Shown here piece after piece: positions 1 through 6,040 of a DNA stretch of 28,449 nucleotides (its first letter is position 1; every line of letters starts with the position of its first letter). The notes beneath the pieces were generated by a model. That model saw only the letters and a program-made list of their open reading frames with translations, was not told where the DNA came from and ran no database searches. A program made the translations under genes and the position numbers. The stretch lies in the NCBI GenBank assembly GCA_031278075.1, contig JAITLE010000074.1, forward strand, positions 1-28,449, given 5' to 3'. This stretch comes from Bifidobacteriaceae bacterium. Its GTDB lineage: Bacteria; Actinomycetota; Actinomycetes; Actinomycetales; WQXJ01.

Positions 1-21
1 CAGGATCAAACTCTCCAATGA
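1..21 (-). rRNA. rrs: 16S rRNA gene, 5' end only (partial)
   Basis: Read on the minus strand, the first bases of the window give GGAGAGTTTGATCCTG, the universal start of bacterial 16S rRNA (the 27F primer site). The rest of the gene lies beyond the left edge. The mature 5' end is placed near base 21 by alignment with the E. coli 16S start and may be off by a few bases. Confidence 0.93.
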
Positions 22-172
22 AAACACGATCCCAGCCATCCATATAAAACAGACGACCAGAAAAAACTGGCGTCAACAAAAAACCAAGAGCACACTGTTG
101 AGATATCAAACCACGGATCTCGGCCCTATACCGGGCCGCTGGGTGTCACGCCACCGCGGGCGCAACCTTCCT
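22..172 (-). promoter_or_regulatory. rRNA operon leader (antitermination/processing region)
   Basis: Between the likely transcription start and the 16S gene the minus strand carries TTTGATATCTCAACAGTGTG followed by a T-rich stretch with TTGTTGACG. This resembles the conserved leader of Micrococcales-type rrn operons (usually TTTGAGAACTCAACAGTGTG), which is thought to take part in antitermination and RNase III processing. A short inverted repeat, CGGCCC/GGGCCG, sits at about 121-138. The region is locally AT-rich compared with the rest of the window. The leader assignment rests on remembered consensus, not on an alignment. Confidence 0.7.
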
Positions 173-201
173 AGCTTACCCCAGGCCCGCCATCATGCCA
201 A
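173..201 (-). promoter_or_regulatory. rRNA operon promoter (sigma-70/HrdB type)
   Basis: Minus strand -35 TTGGCA (201-196), 17-base spacer, -10 TAAGCT (178-173). This predicts a start near base 166, giving a leader of roughly 145 bases before 16S. It is the best hexamer pair between the nlpC-like gene and the rRNA. Additional rrn promoters are common in bacteria, but I saw no second pair of similar quality. Confidence 0.6.
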
Positions 202-271
202 GTCGACGGTCGCTGAGCACGTCCCACGGCGCGCCCCACGCCCACCGCCGACCCCGCCGGCGCCCGCCAGG

Positions 272-991
272 TCAGAACCTCAGGAAGACGGGCGTGCGGT
301 ACATGTCCCTAAACTGCACCACAGTGCCGGTGTGCGGGGCGTCCACCATCATGTTCCCCCCCGCGTAGATGCCGACGTGCCCGGGGAACCAGACGATGTC
401 ACCCGGCTTCGCCTCCGAGCGGGAGATCACCGTGCCGGCGCTCTTCTGCTGCGAGTCCGTCCGCGGGATCTTGATCCCGGCCTGCCGGTACACGTACTGC
501 GTGAACCCGGAGCAGTCGAAGCCTGACGGGCTAGACCCGCCGTAGACGTATGGCACCCCGACATACTTCGCGGCGATCTCGAGGATCACGTTGCCCTCGA
601 TCGATTGCGGCACGTTGGTCGCCGCGTCCACCGATGTCGCAGCGCCACGGCTGGTCGTGGCGACCACGGGCTTCGCCTTGCGATAGGTGACCTTGGCCTC
701 AGGTTTGGTGATCGAGACCTTGGGCGCCTCGATCTCCCAGGTCAGACTCTCGGGCACAGAAGCTAATGGGACGGCGCCGATGGCGACGCGGGCGTCAGCC
801 GTCAGGGCCGTCGTCTCCGCGGACTCCTTGGTCGAGGCCGCGAGGGCCGGCGTCAAGCCGGACAACGCGATCCCCGTCGCGGCGGCGGCGGCGACAGTCT
901 TCTTGTTCACCGCATGCTGCGCCATCTGGGTCAACGGCGAAGTCGGACGGCCGCTCGCACTGTGACGCGCGGCGTATGCACGTGTTGACAC
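272..991 (-). CDS. Secreted NlpC/P60 peptidoglycan endopeptidase (C40 family)
   Basis: A 239-residue cell-wall hydrolase. The C-terminal ~110 residues form an NlpC/P60 domain with the catalytic triad visible: Cys160 in GFDCSGF, His205 in PGHVGIYAG and His220 in DAPHTG. Such enzymes usually cut D-Glu-DAP or related bonds in stem peptides. Residues ~24-52 look like a signal peptide ending ALAA, so export is expected. A linker without a recognisable SH3 or LysM domain lies between. The start is the GTG at 991: it has GGAGA eight bases upstream and lies just after the riboswitch. Translation from the ATG at 1063 would run through the folded aptamer and is rejected. The gene is probably monocistronic, transcribed towards the rRNA operon, and controlled by c-di-AMP through its leader. 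Confidence 0.93.
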   Translation of the reverse strand: MSTRAYAARHSASGRPTSPLTQMAQHAVNKKTVAAAAATGIALSGLTPALAASTKESAETTALTADARVAIGAVPLASVPESLTWEIEAPKVSITKPEAKVTYRKAKPVVATTSRGAATSVDAATNVPQSIEGNVILEIAAKYVGVPYVYGGSSPSGFDCSGFTQYVYRQAGIKIPRTDSQQKSAGTVISRSEAKPGDIVWFPGHVGIYAGGNMMVDAPHTGTVVQFRDMYRTPVFLRF

Positions 992-1003
992 GCTTGTTGT
1001 CTC

Positions 1004-1200
1004 CTCGCGCCTGCGGAGTGAGCTGTCGGGTTCGGGCGGGAGATATGCCCGGCCGGGGTCCATCGCTGGACCACGGCTTCACCCCAAGGCGGCCAGGCCG
1101 CCGAATTTGGTTCCTCCGCTCCTGCCTGGGTCGGTTGCGCGGCCCGGCGGCAGGATTCGGCTAACCGGTCCGCGACCCGAAAAGAAGGCTCTTCGGGCGG
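1004..1200 (-). promoter_or_regulatory. c-di-AMP riboswitch (ydaO/yuaA class)
   Basis: The minus strand carries the conserved blocks of the actinobacterial ydaO/yuaA aptamer in order: CCGCCCGAAGAGCC near 1200, GACCGGTTAGCCGAA near 1170, GGAGGAACCAAATT near 1117, TTGGGGTGAAGCCG near 1087, and CCGAACCCGACAGCTCA followed by GCAGGCG at 1035-1006. It lies directly upstream of an NlpC/P60 gene, the classic actinobacterial target of this class. Known members turn genes off when c-di-AMP is bound. The GGAGA ribosome binding site begins right at the 3' edge of the aptamer, so control could be at translation; I did not find a separate terminator hairpin. Confidence 0.9.
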
Positions 1201-1205
1201 TCACC

Positions 1206-1235
1206 ACCCTACCGAGACCTAGCCGCAAATGTCAC
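1206..1235 (-). promoter_or_regulatory. Promoter of the riboswitch-nlpC/P60 transcript
   Basis: Minus strand GTGACA (1235-1230), 18-base spacer, TAGGGT (1211-1206). The predicted start near 1199 coincides with the first conserved base block of the riboswitch, which supports both calls. Confidence 0.55.
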
Positions 1236-1326
1236 GCTAAGATAACGACATGCCGTGATGGCATTGGGGAGACTTCGTGAACATCCAGGCCAACGCGCGG
1301 ATCGCGCGAGACGGTCCGGGCAAGGT

Positions 1327-2709
1327 TCAAGTCTGCCGCGCTTGCGCCGCCCGTGCCAGGGAGGTCATGGCTTGCGCAGTGGCCAGCTTGACTCGCTCGC
1401 GGCCCGCCGCGGCCCCGGCCGCGCGTTCCGCGGCGTCGATCGCCAACCAGCCGTCCCACGTCACCACTTCGACGCCGCGGCGGGACAATTCCCCGAGCAA
1501 CGCCTCGGTCGAACGCGTCGGCGCGGCCGGCAAATCTGGCAAGTCCTCCACGATGTGCCCCACGGTCTCCAACGCGTCCGATTTGGTCGACCCGATCAAG
1601 CCGACGGGCCCTCGCTTGATCCACCCGGTGGCGTAGATCCCCGGGATGGGCCGGTCGGCATCGTCCACCACTCTGCCGCCGGCGTTCGGAATGACGCCGC
1701 GCTCTGGATCGAATGGCGCGCAGGCGACGGGCGACCCGAAATAACCGACCGCGCGGTACACCGCCTGCACTGGAAACGTCCGGGTGAGCGGAGTGTCGAC
1801 GATGCCGCCCAAGCCGTCCGGCGCGGTGCGGCGCATCGTCACGCCAGTGACGGCGGTGGCGCCTTCGATGCGTTCGGGGCGCCAATAGAAGTGCAGGTGA
1901 ATGCGGCGTCCGCCGGGCGTGGTGAGACCGGCGTGCTGGGTCTCGCGCCACATCTCAAGCGTCTTGACAGCCTGCCGCAGACGGCCGTTCGCCTTCATCG
2001 CGGCGTGGTCGGCGGGCGACAGGTCGAAGTCCTCGTCGTCGAGGAGCATCGTGACGCCGGGCACTTGCCCGAGTTCACGCAACTCGAGCGGCGAGAATTT
2101 CACCCCCGCGGGGCCACGGCGGCCGAACACATGGATGTCGGTCAGCGGCGAGCCGGTGAAGACGCGCTCGACGTGGGCGGGAATGTCGGAGCGGGCGAGG
2201 TCCTCGGGGCGCCGCGCCAACACGCGAGCGATGTCGAGCGCGACGTTGCCGTTCCCGATGATCGCCACCTCGGCCGCGTCGAGGCGCCAATCCTGTGGAT
2301 ACCAGGGATGCGAGTCGTACCAGGCGACGAAGTCGGCGCCGCCGAACGAACCGGGCGTCGCCACGCCCGGGATGTCAAGCGGGGCGTCAGCCAGCGCGCC
2401 CGTGGCGAGCAAGACCACGTCGTAGTACCGCTTGAGCTCGGCTATGGTCACGTCTCGCCCAACCATGACGTTGCCGATGAAGCGGATCGCGCCGCGGCTG
2501 AGGATCTCATGCAGAGAATCCACGATCGATTTGATCCGGGGATGGTCTGGCGCGACGCCGTACCGGATCAGGCCGAACGGGCTTGGCAACGCCTCAAGGA
2601 CGTCGACCTGCGCGGCAGGCGCCTGGCTCAGCAGGATGTCAGCCGCGTACAGGCCCGCCGGACCGGCGCCGACCACCGCGATCCGCGGAGAACCGCTGAT
2701 TCCAGACAA
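1327..2709 (-). CDS. fprA: Ferredoxin/adrenodoxin-type NADP+ reductase (FprA family)
   Basis: About 460 residues, close to M. tuberculosis FprA (456). It moves electrons between NADPH and ferredoxin through FAD, supplying cytochrome P450s or Fe-S assembly. Visible motifs: FAD-binding VVGAGPAG at residues 12-19, the family block PFGLIRYGVAPDH at ~44-56, NADP-binding IIGNGNVALD at ~150-159, and the C-terminal FAD loop YATGWIKRGPVG followed by IGSTKSDA. I chose the TTG at 2709 because GGAAGGGG lies seven bases upstream and it puts the FAD motif at the usual distance from the N-terminus. The ATG at 2733 adds eight residues but lacks a ribosome binding site. The gene is transcribed towards the nlpC/P60 gene and ends 92 bases before that gene's promoter. 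Confidence 0.92.
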   Translation of the reverse strand: MSGISGSPRIAVVGAGPAGLYAADILLSQAPAAQVDVLEALPSPFGLIRYGVAPDHPRIKSIVDSLHEILSRGAIRFIGNVMVGRDVTIAELKRYYDVVLLATGALADAPLDIPGVATPGSFGGADFVAWYDSHPWYPQDWRLDAAEVAIIGNGNVALDIARVLARRPEDLARSDIPAHVERVFTGSPLTDIHVFGRRGPAGVKFSPLELRELGQVPGVTMLLDDEDFDLSPADHAAMKANGRLRQAVKTLEMWRETQHAGLTTPGGRRIHLHFYWRPERIEGATAVTGVTMRRTAPDGLGGIVDTPLTRTFPVQAVYRAVGYFGSPVACAPFDPERGVIPNAGGRVVDDADRPIPGIYATGWIKRGPVGLIGSTKSDALETVGHIVEDLPDLPAAPTRSTEALLGELSRRGVEVVTWDGWLAIDAAERAAGAAAGRERVKLATAQAMTSLARAAQARQT

Positions 2710-3038
2710 GAGCACACCCCTTCCAGGCGCCATGGGTTGGGGGCGGGCCGCAGCGGGCCGCGCCGCGAGCCATCGTAGCGCTCCAGCGGATCCGCGGACG
2801 GCAGCGCGACCGGGGCGCGTCCTTCGGGGCGTGGCATGCGTCGTTCTAGCGGGAGGAACTGGGGTTCCAGGCTAGACGCACGATGACGACCGCGCACGCC
2901 GAGCCCGAAGCACACGTTTAGCGTCTTGTCAAGACCAGTTCGCCTGTAGCTGGAATATCCACAGGAGGGGGTCCTCGCCTTGCGCCGGGCCGCCTGAATC
3001 GGCAACCCTGGTGACCCGCTCAACGAAGAGGAGGATAG
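2710..3038. promoter_or_regulatory. Divergent intergenic region with a perfect 13-base palindrome
   Basis: This ~330-base gap separates divergently transcribed fprA and the small gene at 3039. At 2923-2935 it holds GTCTTG-T-CAAGAC, a perfect palindrome with a central base, inside which the plus strand reads TTGTCA and the minus strand TTGACA, both -35-like. On the plus strand TTGTCA is followed about 15 bases later by TAGCTG, a poor -10. No convincing -10 pairs with the minus strand hexamer. The palindrome could be an operator, but this is inference. I see no coding sequence here. Confidence 0.35.
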
Positions 3039-3395
3039 ATGTCAACCGAAACACCAGAGCCGATCCCAGGAGCGATCCGCAACCCGGCCCTCGAGGGTCG
3101 TGCCCGCACCATCGCGGCCGCCATCATGGCAGCCACCCGCGGGGTGCCACCTCGACCGGCTTTGAAGGCATGCGTCAACGACCATGTCTTCCGCCGACTG
3201 ACCGCCCGAGCCCGGACCCACAGGATCCGCACACCCGATCCCGGCTACCTGTCACGGAGCTTCCTGTCGGTGGTCAACCGCAACGTCATAGAGGCCAGTG
3301 TCGTCGTGATCGGTCCCGACATGACCCGGGCCGTCGCCATTCGCCTTGAGCGGCACTCCCGCGCCTGGATCGGGGTCGACTTCGCGGTCGCGTGA
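3039..3395 (+). CDS. Small conserved actinobacterial protein, probably DUF6459-like
   Basis: A 118-residue basic protein without membrane segments or signal peptide. The start ATG has a strong site (GAGGAGG, four bases before the start). The pattern resembles the actinobacterial family often labelled DUF6459: an N-terminal helix with ALEGRARTIAAAIM, a middle Arg-rich helix (VFRRLTARARTHR), then two strand-like stretches, NVIEASVVV and TRAVAIRLERHSRAWIGVDF. These family proteins have no established function. In other actinobacteria they tend to sit near secA; that context is not seen here. The gene stands alone on the plus strand and converges on the tRNA-Thr gene. The family assignment is from remembered pattern only. 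Confidence 0.72.
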   Translation: MSTETPEPIPGAIRNPALEGRARTIAAAIMAATRGVPPRPALKACVNDHVFRRLTARARTHRIRTPDPGYLSRSFLSVVNRNVIEASVVVIGPDMTRAVAIRLERHSRAWIGVDFAVA

Positions 3396-3498
3396 ACTCC
3401 GGCTGGCGTCGCCGCCGGCTCCAAAGCCGGTGGCGGCCCCAGTCGGCGTCGGCCGTGGGCCGTGGGCGGCTAGGCCTGGCGGTTGGCTGCGACACTCG

Positions 3499-3526
3499 CG
3501 CCGCGGCGCCCGACGGCGCCGCGGCG
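3499..3526. terminator. Strong GC hairpin between convergent genes
   Basis: CGCCGCGGCGCC (3499-3510) pairs perfectly with GGCGCCGCGGCG (3515-3526) across a four-base CGAC loop. It lies between the 3' end of the gene at 3039-3395 (plus) and the 3' end of tRNA-Thr (minus), so it could stop transcription from both sides. There is no T-run, as is usual for GC-rich actinobacterial terminators. Confidence 0.6.
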
Positions 3527-3551
3527 GAGGAACGCCCTTGGCTTGGCGCCG

Positions 3552-3627
3552 TGGAGCCACCTATCGGACTCGAACCGATGACCGTCCGCTTACAAGGCGG
3601 GAGCTCTGCCAACTGAGCTAAGGTGGC
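3552..3627 (-). tRNA. tRNA-Thr (anticodon UGU), CCA encoded
   Basis: The minus strand folds as a complete tRNA. The acceptor stem is GCCACCT/AGGTGGC with discriminator U, followed by a genome-encoded CCA (3554-3552). The D-arm is AGCTCAGTTGGCAGAGC, the anticodon loop is CTTGTAA with anticodon TGT, and the T-arm carries GGTTCGAGTCC. The total is 76 bases including CCA. The UGU anticodon reads ACA and, by wobble, other Thr codons. A possible -10 (TAGAGT, 3660-3655) lies at a fitting distance upstream. Confidence 0.96.
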
Positions 3628-4068
3628 GCGCCAACCGTTCGGCCAGCGCCGACAACTCTACCGTCGGTTCGGGTCACGAACCGGATCCGGGAGGCTTCAA
3701 GCCCGCGCTGGGGCACGGAGCGCACCAGGATGCGCCCCCGCGCCAGCGCGTGGCACGGCGGGACGTCCGGCCGTGCGCCTAGCGCGCTGGGACGCCCGGG
3801 CCCGCGCCGGGGAGCGCGGCACGCGCTGCGGCACGCCGGACGCCGTGACGCTCAGCCCATCGCCCGCTGGTGGCACGACGGGACGCTCGCCCCTGCGCCG
3901 ACACACGCCAATGCGCTGAGCCCTGCGCCTAGCGTCGCTGCGACGCCCGGGCCCGCGCCGGGGAGCGGGGCCGAGCGAGGCGCTCAGCCCCGCGTTCGAG
4001 CGGGCCACGCGACTCGGCCTTGCGCCGGGGCGGCGCGCTCGCCTGGCGACACCGCCCGACGGGCGGGG
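3628..4068. repeat. GC-rich non-coding spacer with long imperfect direct repeats
   Basis: About 440 bases between tRNA-Thr and the dsbA-like gene. TGCGCCTAGCG...GGGAGCG occurs at 3774-3816 and again, with a few changes and one extra base, at 3924-3967. TGGCACGGCGGGACG at 3751-3765 recurs as TGGCACGACGGGACG at 3871-3885. Variants of GCGCTGAGCCC/GCGCTCAGCCC recur around 3848, 3913 and 3980. This looks like a decayed duplication of a 120-150 base unit. An open plus-strand frame here runs on into the antisense of the dsbA-like gene and encodes only Arg/Pro/Ala-rich sequence, so I regard the region as non-coding. Confidence 0.6.
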
Positions 4069-4908
4069 TCAGTCGGGAGAATCGCCTGCCCGGACCCTGG
4101 CCAGCGCCGAATCCACGTCAAGGGAGGACGCGTATTCAGCGAACTTCACCGAAGAGTCAGTCTTGCCTATCGCTATCGCCGGGGTTTGGCCCACTCCGTC
4201 GTTCAGCGCCTGATCCGTGGTGTACGCCACCCAGTCGTTGAACTCCCCCAGGGCGAATCTGTCGGTCACGTCCTGCGGCACGCCAACCTCTGCCGCCAGC
4301 TCCGCCAGCCGCTCGTTGGTCAGGCCCTCAGAGAAACTGACCGTCTGGACCTCCTGTTCGAAGAGCTTGGAATGGAACGCGAGGTACTGGTCAGGCGCGT
4401 ATTCGGCGACCGTGGCGACAGCGTTCGCGGCGGTGCTCGAATACGCCGTCCCCGTGGAGACATCGTCCAGGAAGCCCAGGCTGTTGATCTCGAGTTGGAC
4501 CTCCCCCGACGCGGCCAGCTCTTCGACCCTCGCCCCTAGCCGCCGCTCCGTGGACCCGCATGCCGAGCACATGTAATCGGAGTAGATCCGAAGAACCAGC
4601 ACATCGTCGCCGGAAGCCGGCTCCCCGCCAGGCTTCAAGTCCTGGCCGATCACGATCGACCCCCGCTCCGTCGCCCCAGGCGGCTTGGTCAACTCCGCGA
4701 ACCCAGGCGTCTTGGTGGTTTGGAGCACCAGGATCACGACAATCGCCGCCACGACCACCACCGCAGCGCCGATCGCCACTGAGATCAGCCTGCGGCGACG
4801 GTCCTTCGCGGCCTGCGCGGCCTTGAGCCGCTCAGCCTCGAGACGCGCCTCTTGGCGCGCGCGTTCACGCGCAGCCGCCACGGGTGGCTTCTTCGGATAC
4901 TTTGCCAT
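4069..4908 (-). CDS. Membrane-anchored DsbA-like thioredoxin-fold protein
   Basis: A 279-residue protein with a charged, coiled-coil-prone N-terminus (residues ~10-40), one membrane span (~42-63) and an extracytoplasmic thioredoxin fold. The CXXC active site is CSAC (Cys114, Cys117) and the conserved cis-proline is Pro243 in GQTPAIAIG, typical of DsbA/Thioredoxin_4 proteins. Expected role: oxidising or isomerising cysteines of exported proteins. The ATG lies nine bases after the stop of the MauE-like gene, with GAGG upstream, so the two form an operon. No VKOR/DsbB gene is visible, so the MauE-like partner may help recycle it. That link is inference. The ~440-base spacer downstream holds repeats. 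Confidence 0.88.
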   Translation of the reverse strand: MAKYPKKPPVAAARERARQEARLEAERLKAAQAAKDRRRRLISVAIGAAVVVVAAIVVILVLQTTKTPGFAELTKPPGATERGSIVIGQDLKPGGEPASGDDVLVLRIYSDYMCSACGSTERRLGARVEELAASGEVQLEINSLGFLDDVSTGTAYSSTAANAVATVAEYAPDQYLAFHSKLFEQEVQTVSFSEGLTNERLAELAAEVGVPQDVTDRFALGEFNDWVAYTTDQALNDGVGQTPAIAIGKTDSSVKFAEYASSLDVDSALARVRAGDSPD

Positions 4909-4917
4909 GAGTTCGCC

Positions 4918-5469
4918 TCACACCTTCTTGCCGCGGGGAACGGGTTCCAAACTAAAGAGCCTATCTAGGGAAAACGGCGACCGCGGCCAGATGACGAGGA
5001 ACACGGCCAGTGCGACAAGGCCGACGTCACGCAGGATCTCGAGGCCGTATTGGGCTTGTTGGCCGGCAGCCAACTCTCCCCCTTCGTCGAAGCAGCCGCA
5101 CGCGATCTTCAGCCCCCGCGCCCAAGCGGAGGCGATGCCCGCGATGAACGCCACGAGCATCGCCCCGAACAGCGCGGCAGCGTAACGGGTCATCAGGCCC
5201 GTGACCAACAGCACGGCCACCACCAGCTCAAGCACCGGCAGGCCGACTGCGATCAACCTGTCCAACTCGGGCGGGAACAGTTGGTAGGCGGCGACTGACT
5301 TACGGCTGCCGCGCAAGTTTGCGAACTTCGGCAAAGCCGCGGCCAGAGCGACCGCCGCCAAACCCAAGCGGACGAGCAAGGCCAACCAAGGCTGTGCCTC
5401 GGCCCACCGGGCGCCCCAGCGCCGGGGCGCCGGGTCTTGGCCGGTAGTCGCTGGGGGACGCACGGCCAA
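4918..5469 (-). CDS. MauE/DoxX-like four-span membrane protein
   Basis: About 183 residues with four hydrophobic spans (starting near residues 28, 70, 95 and 148). The block KFANLRGSRKSVAAYQLFPP and a conserved CGCF pair of cysteines match the MauE branch of DoxX-like proteins. MauE proteins are linked to redox maturation of partner proteins and are often found next to thioredoxin-fold proteins, as here with the DsbA-like gene nine bases downstream. The start is uncertain. TTG 5469 is the longest frame. GTG 5463 follows TATTCT by seven bases and could be a leaderless start. Neither has a clear ribosome binding site. The CGCF cysteines could exchange electrons with the CSAC site of its neighbour. 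Confidence 0.85.
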   Translation of the reverse strand: MAVRPPATTGQDPAPRRWGARWAEAQPWLALLVRLGLAAVALAAALPKFANLRGSRKSVAAYQLFPPELDRLIAVGLPVLELVVAVLLVTGLMTRYAAALFGAMLVAFIAGIASAWARGLKIACGCFDEGGELAAGQQAQYGLEILRDVGLVALAVFLVIWPRSPFSLDRLFSLEPVPRGKKV

Positions 5470-5510
5470 CAGAATAGCGGTCGGTCCTGTCAGCGACCCG
5501 CAAAGGGCTT

Positions 5511-5679
5511 GGCTAAGCCTGGATCCACCGATGATCGCCGCAGGGAAGCACTAGACGGGTGCGATGGGCGGTCCTGGCCGGCGATGGCTACCCGGCGGCC
5601 TGCCCAGCTGGTCAGGGGCGTCCAGCGTGCCTAGCTGGCGAGCGGCGCAGTAGGCGAGGATCGGTGGATCGAGGCTAAG
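5511..5679. repeat. Inverted pair of half-copies of the TAAGCCTGGATC element
   Basis: The left arm TAAGCCTGGATCCACCGATG (about 5514-5533) and the right arm, which reads TTAGCCTCGATCCACCGATC on the minus strand (about 5660-5679), match at most positions in inverted orientation about 125 bases apart. Both arms share the core seen at 9334-9366 and 18642-18682. Confidence 0.5.
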
Positions 5680-5839
5680 TCGGCGCCGTGACTTGTCGCG
5701 TCTCGGGCGCGGCGGCGGCCCGCGTCTGGGCGCGTTCGCCGGCGCCGCCCAAACGTCTCCGCCGGTCCATGGCGCCACGCCCCCCCAGACCAGCGGGCGC
5801 TGGGGATGAGTCACGCCCGGGGTCGCGGGGCGCGGAACT

Positions 5840-5872
5840 CCACACTTGTCGTCTCTGGCGGGAGAAGTGTGG
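5840..5872. repeat. Hairpin CCACACTT-N17-AAGTGTGG
   Basis: A perfect eight-base-pair stem with a 17-base loop that includes CTCTGGCGGGAG. Just to the right, GTCACGCCCACCC echoes the left-hand GAGTCACGCCCGG at 5809. I have an unverified impression that similar hairpins recur between genes in other Actinomycetales. Its function is unknown; it may be a REP-type element or part of a terminator for the kinase gene. Confidence 0.4.
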
Positions 5873-6040
5873 GAATTGTCACGCCCACCCAGACCGGCGT
5901 CCAGAGGGGCAGAACCAGCAGAGGGCTCTGACCTGCGGCAACGTGGTCCGGGCGGGTTGACGGTCAAGACCCGGGCCGGCCCGGTCCGGCGGGCGACGGC
6001 AGCAAACGACACGGCACGAGACGAGGCAGGGCCGCCGGAG

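Larger units (their letters stand above)
5470..6040. other. Intergenic region with inverted repeat copies and a hairpin, no gene seen
   Basis: This ~570-base region lies downstream of the kinase gene and upstream of the MauE-like gene. It holds GGCTAAGCCTGGATCCACCG from 5511 and its inverted counterpart GGTGGATCGAGGCTAAG ending near 5679, both related to the palindromic element at the ends of radA and glnR. A separate hairpin lies at 5840-5872. Open frames here (for example plus 5688-5960) have poor starts and Arg/Pro/Ala-rich composition, so I call none of them. Confidence 0.5.

Noticed and set aside
1255..2778. Long plus-strand open frame opposite fprA
   Set aside because: Antisense shadow of a clearly recognisable reductase; the translation is Arg/Gly/Ala-rich with no family motif, typical for GC-rich DNA.
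2956..2966. DnaA-box-like ATATCCACA
   Set aside because: Single imperfect match with no cluster, AT-rich unwinding region or dnaA/dnaN nearby.
3730..4539. Plus-strand open frame across the repeat region and the dsbA-like gene
   Set aside because: Half is repeat sequence and half is antisense to a protein with clear CXXC and cis-Pro motifs; poor start.
5688..5960. 90-residue plus-strand frame in the kinase-mauE gap
   Set aside because: No good ribosome binding site, Arg/Pro-rich composition, and it contains the hairpin at 5840-5872; several cysteines were noted but do not form a recognisable motif.
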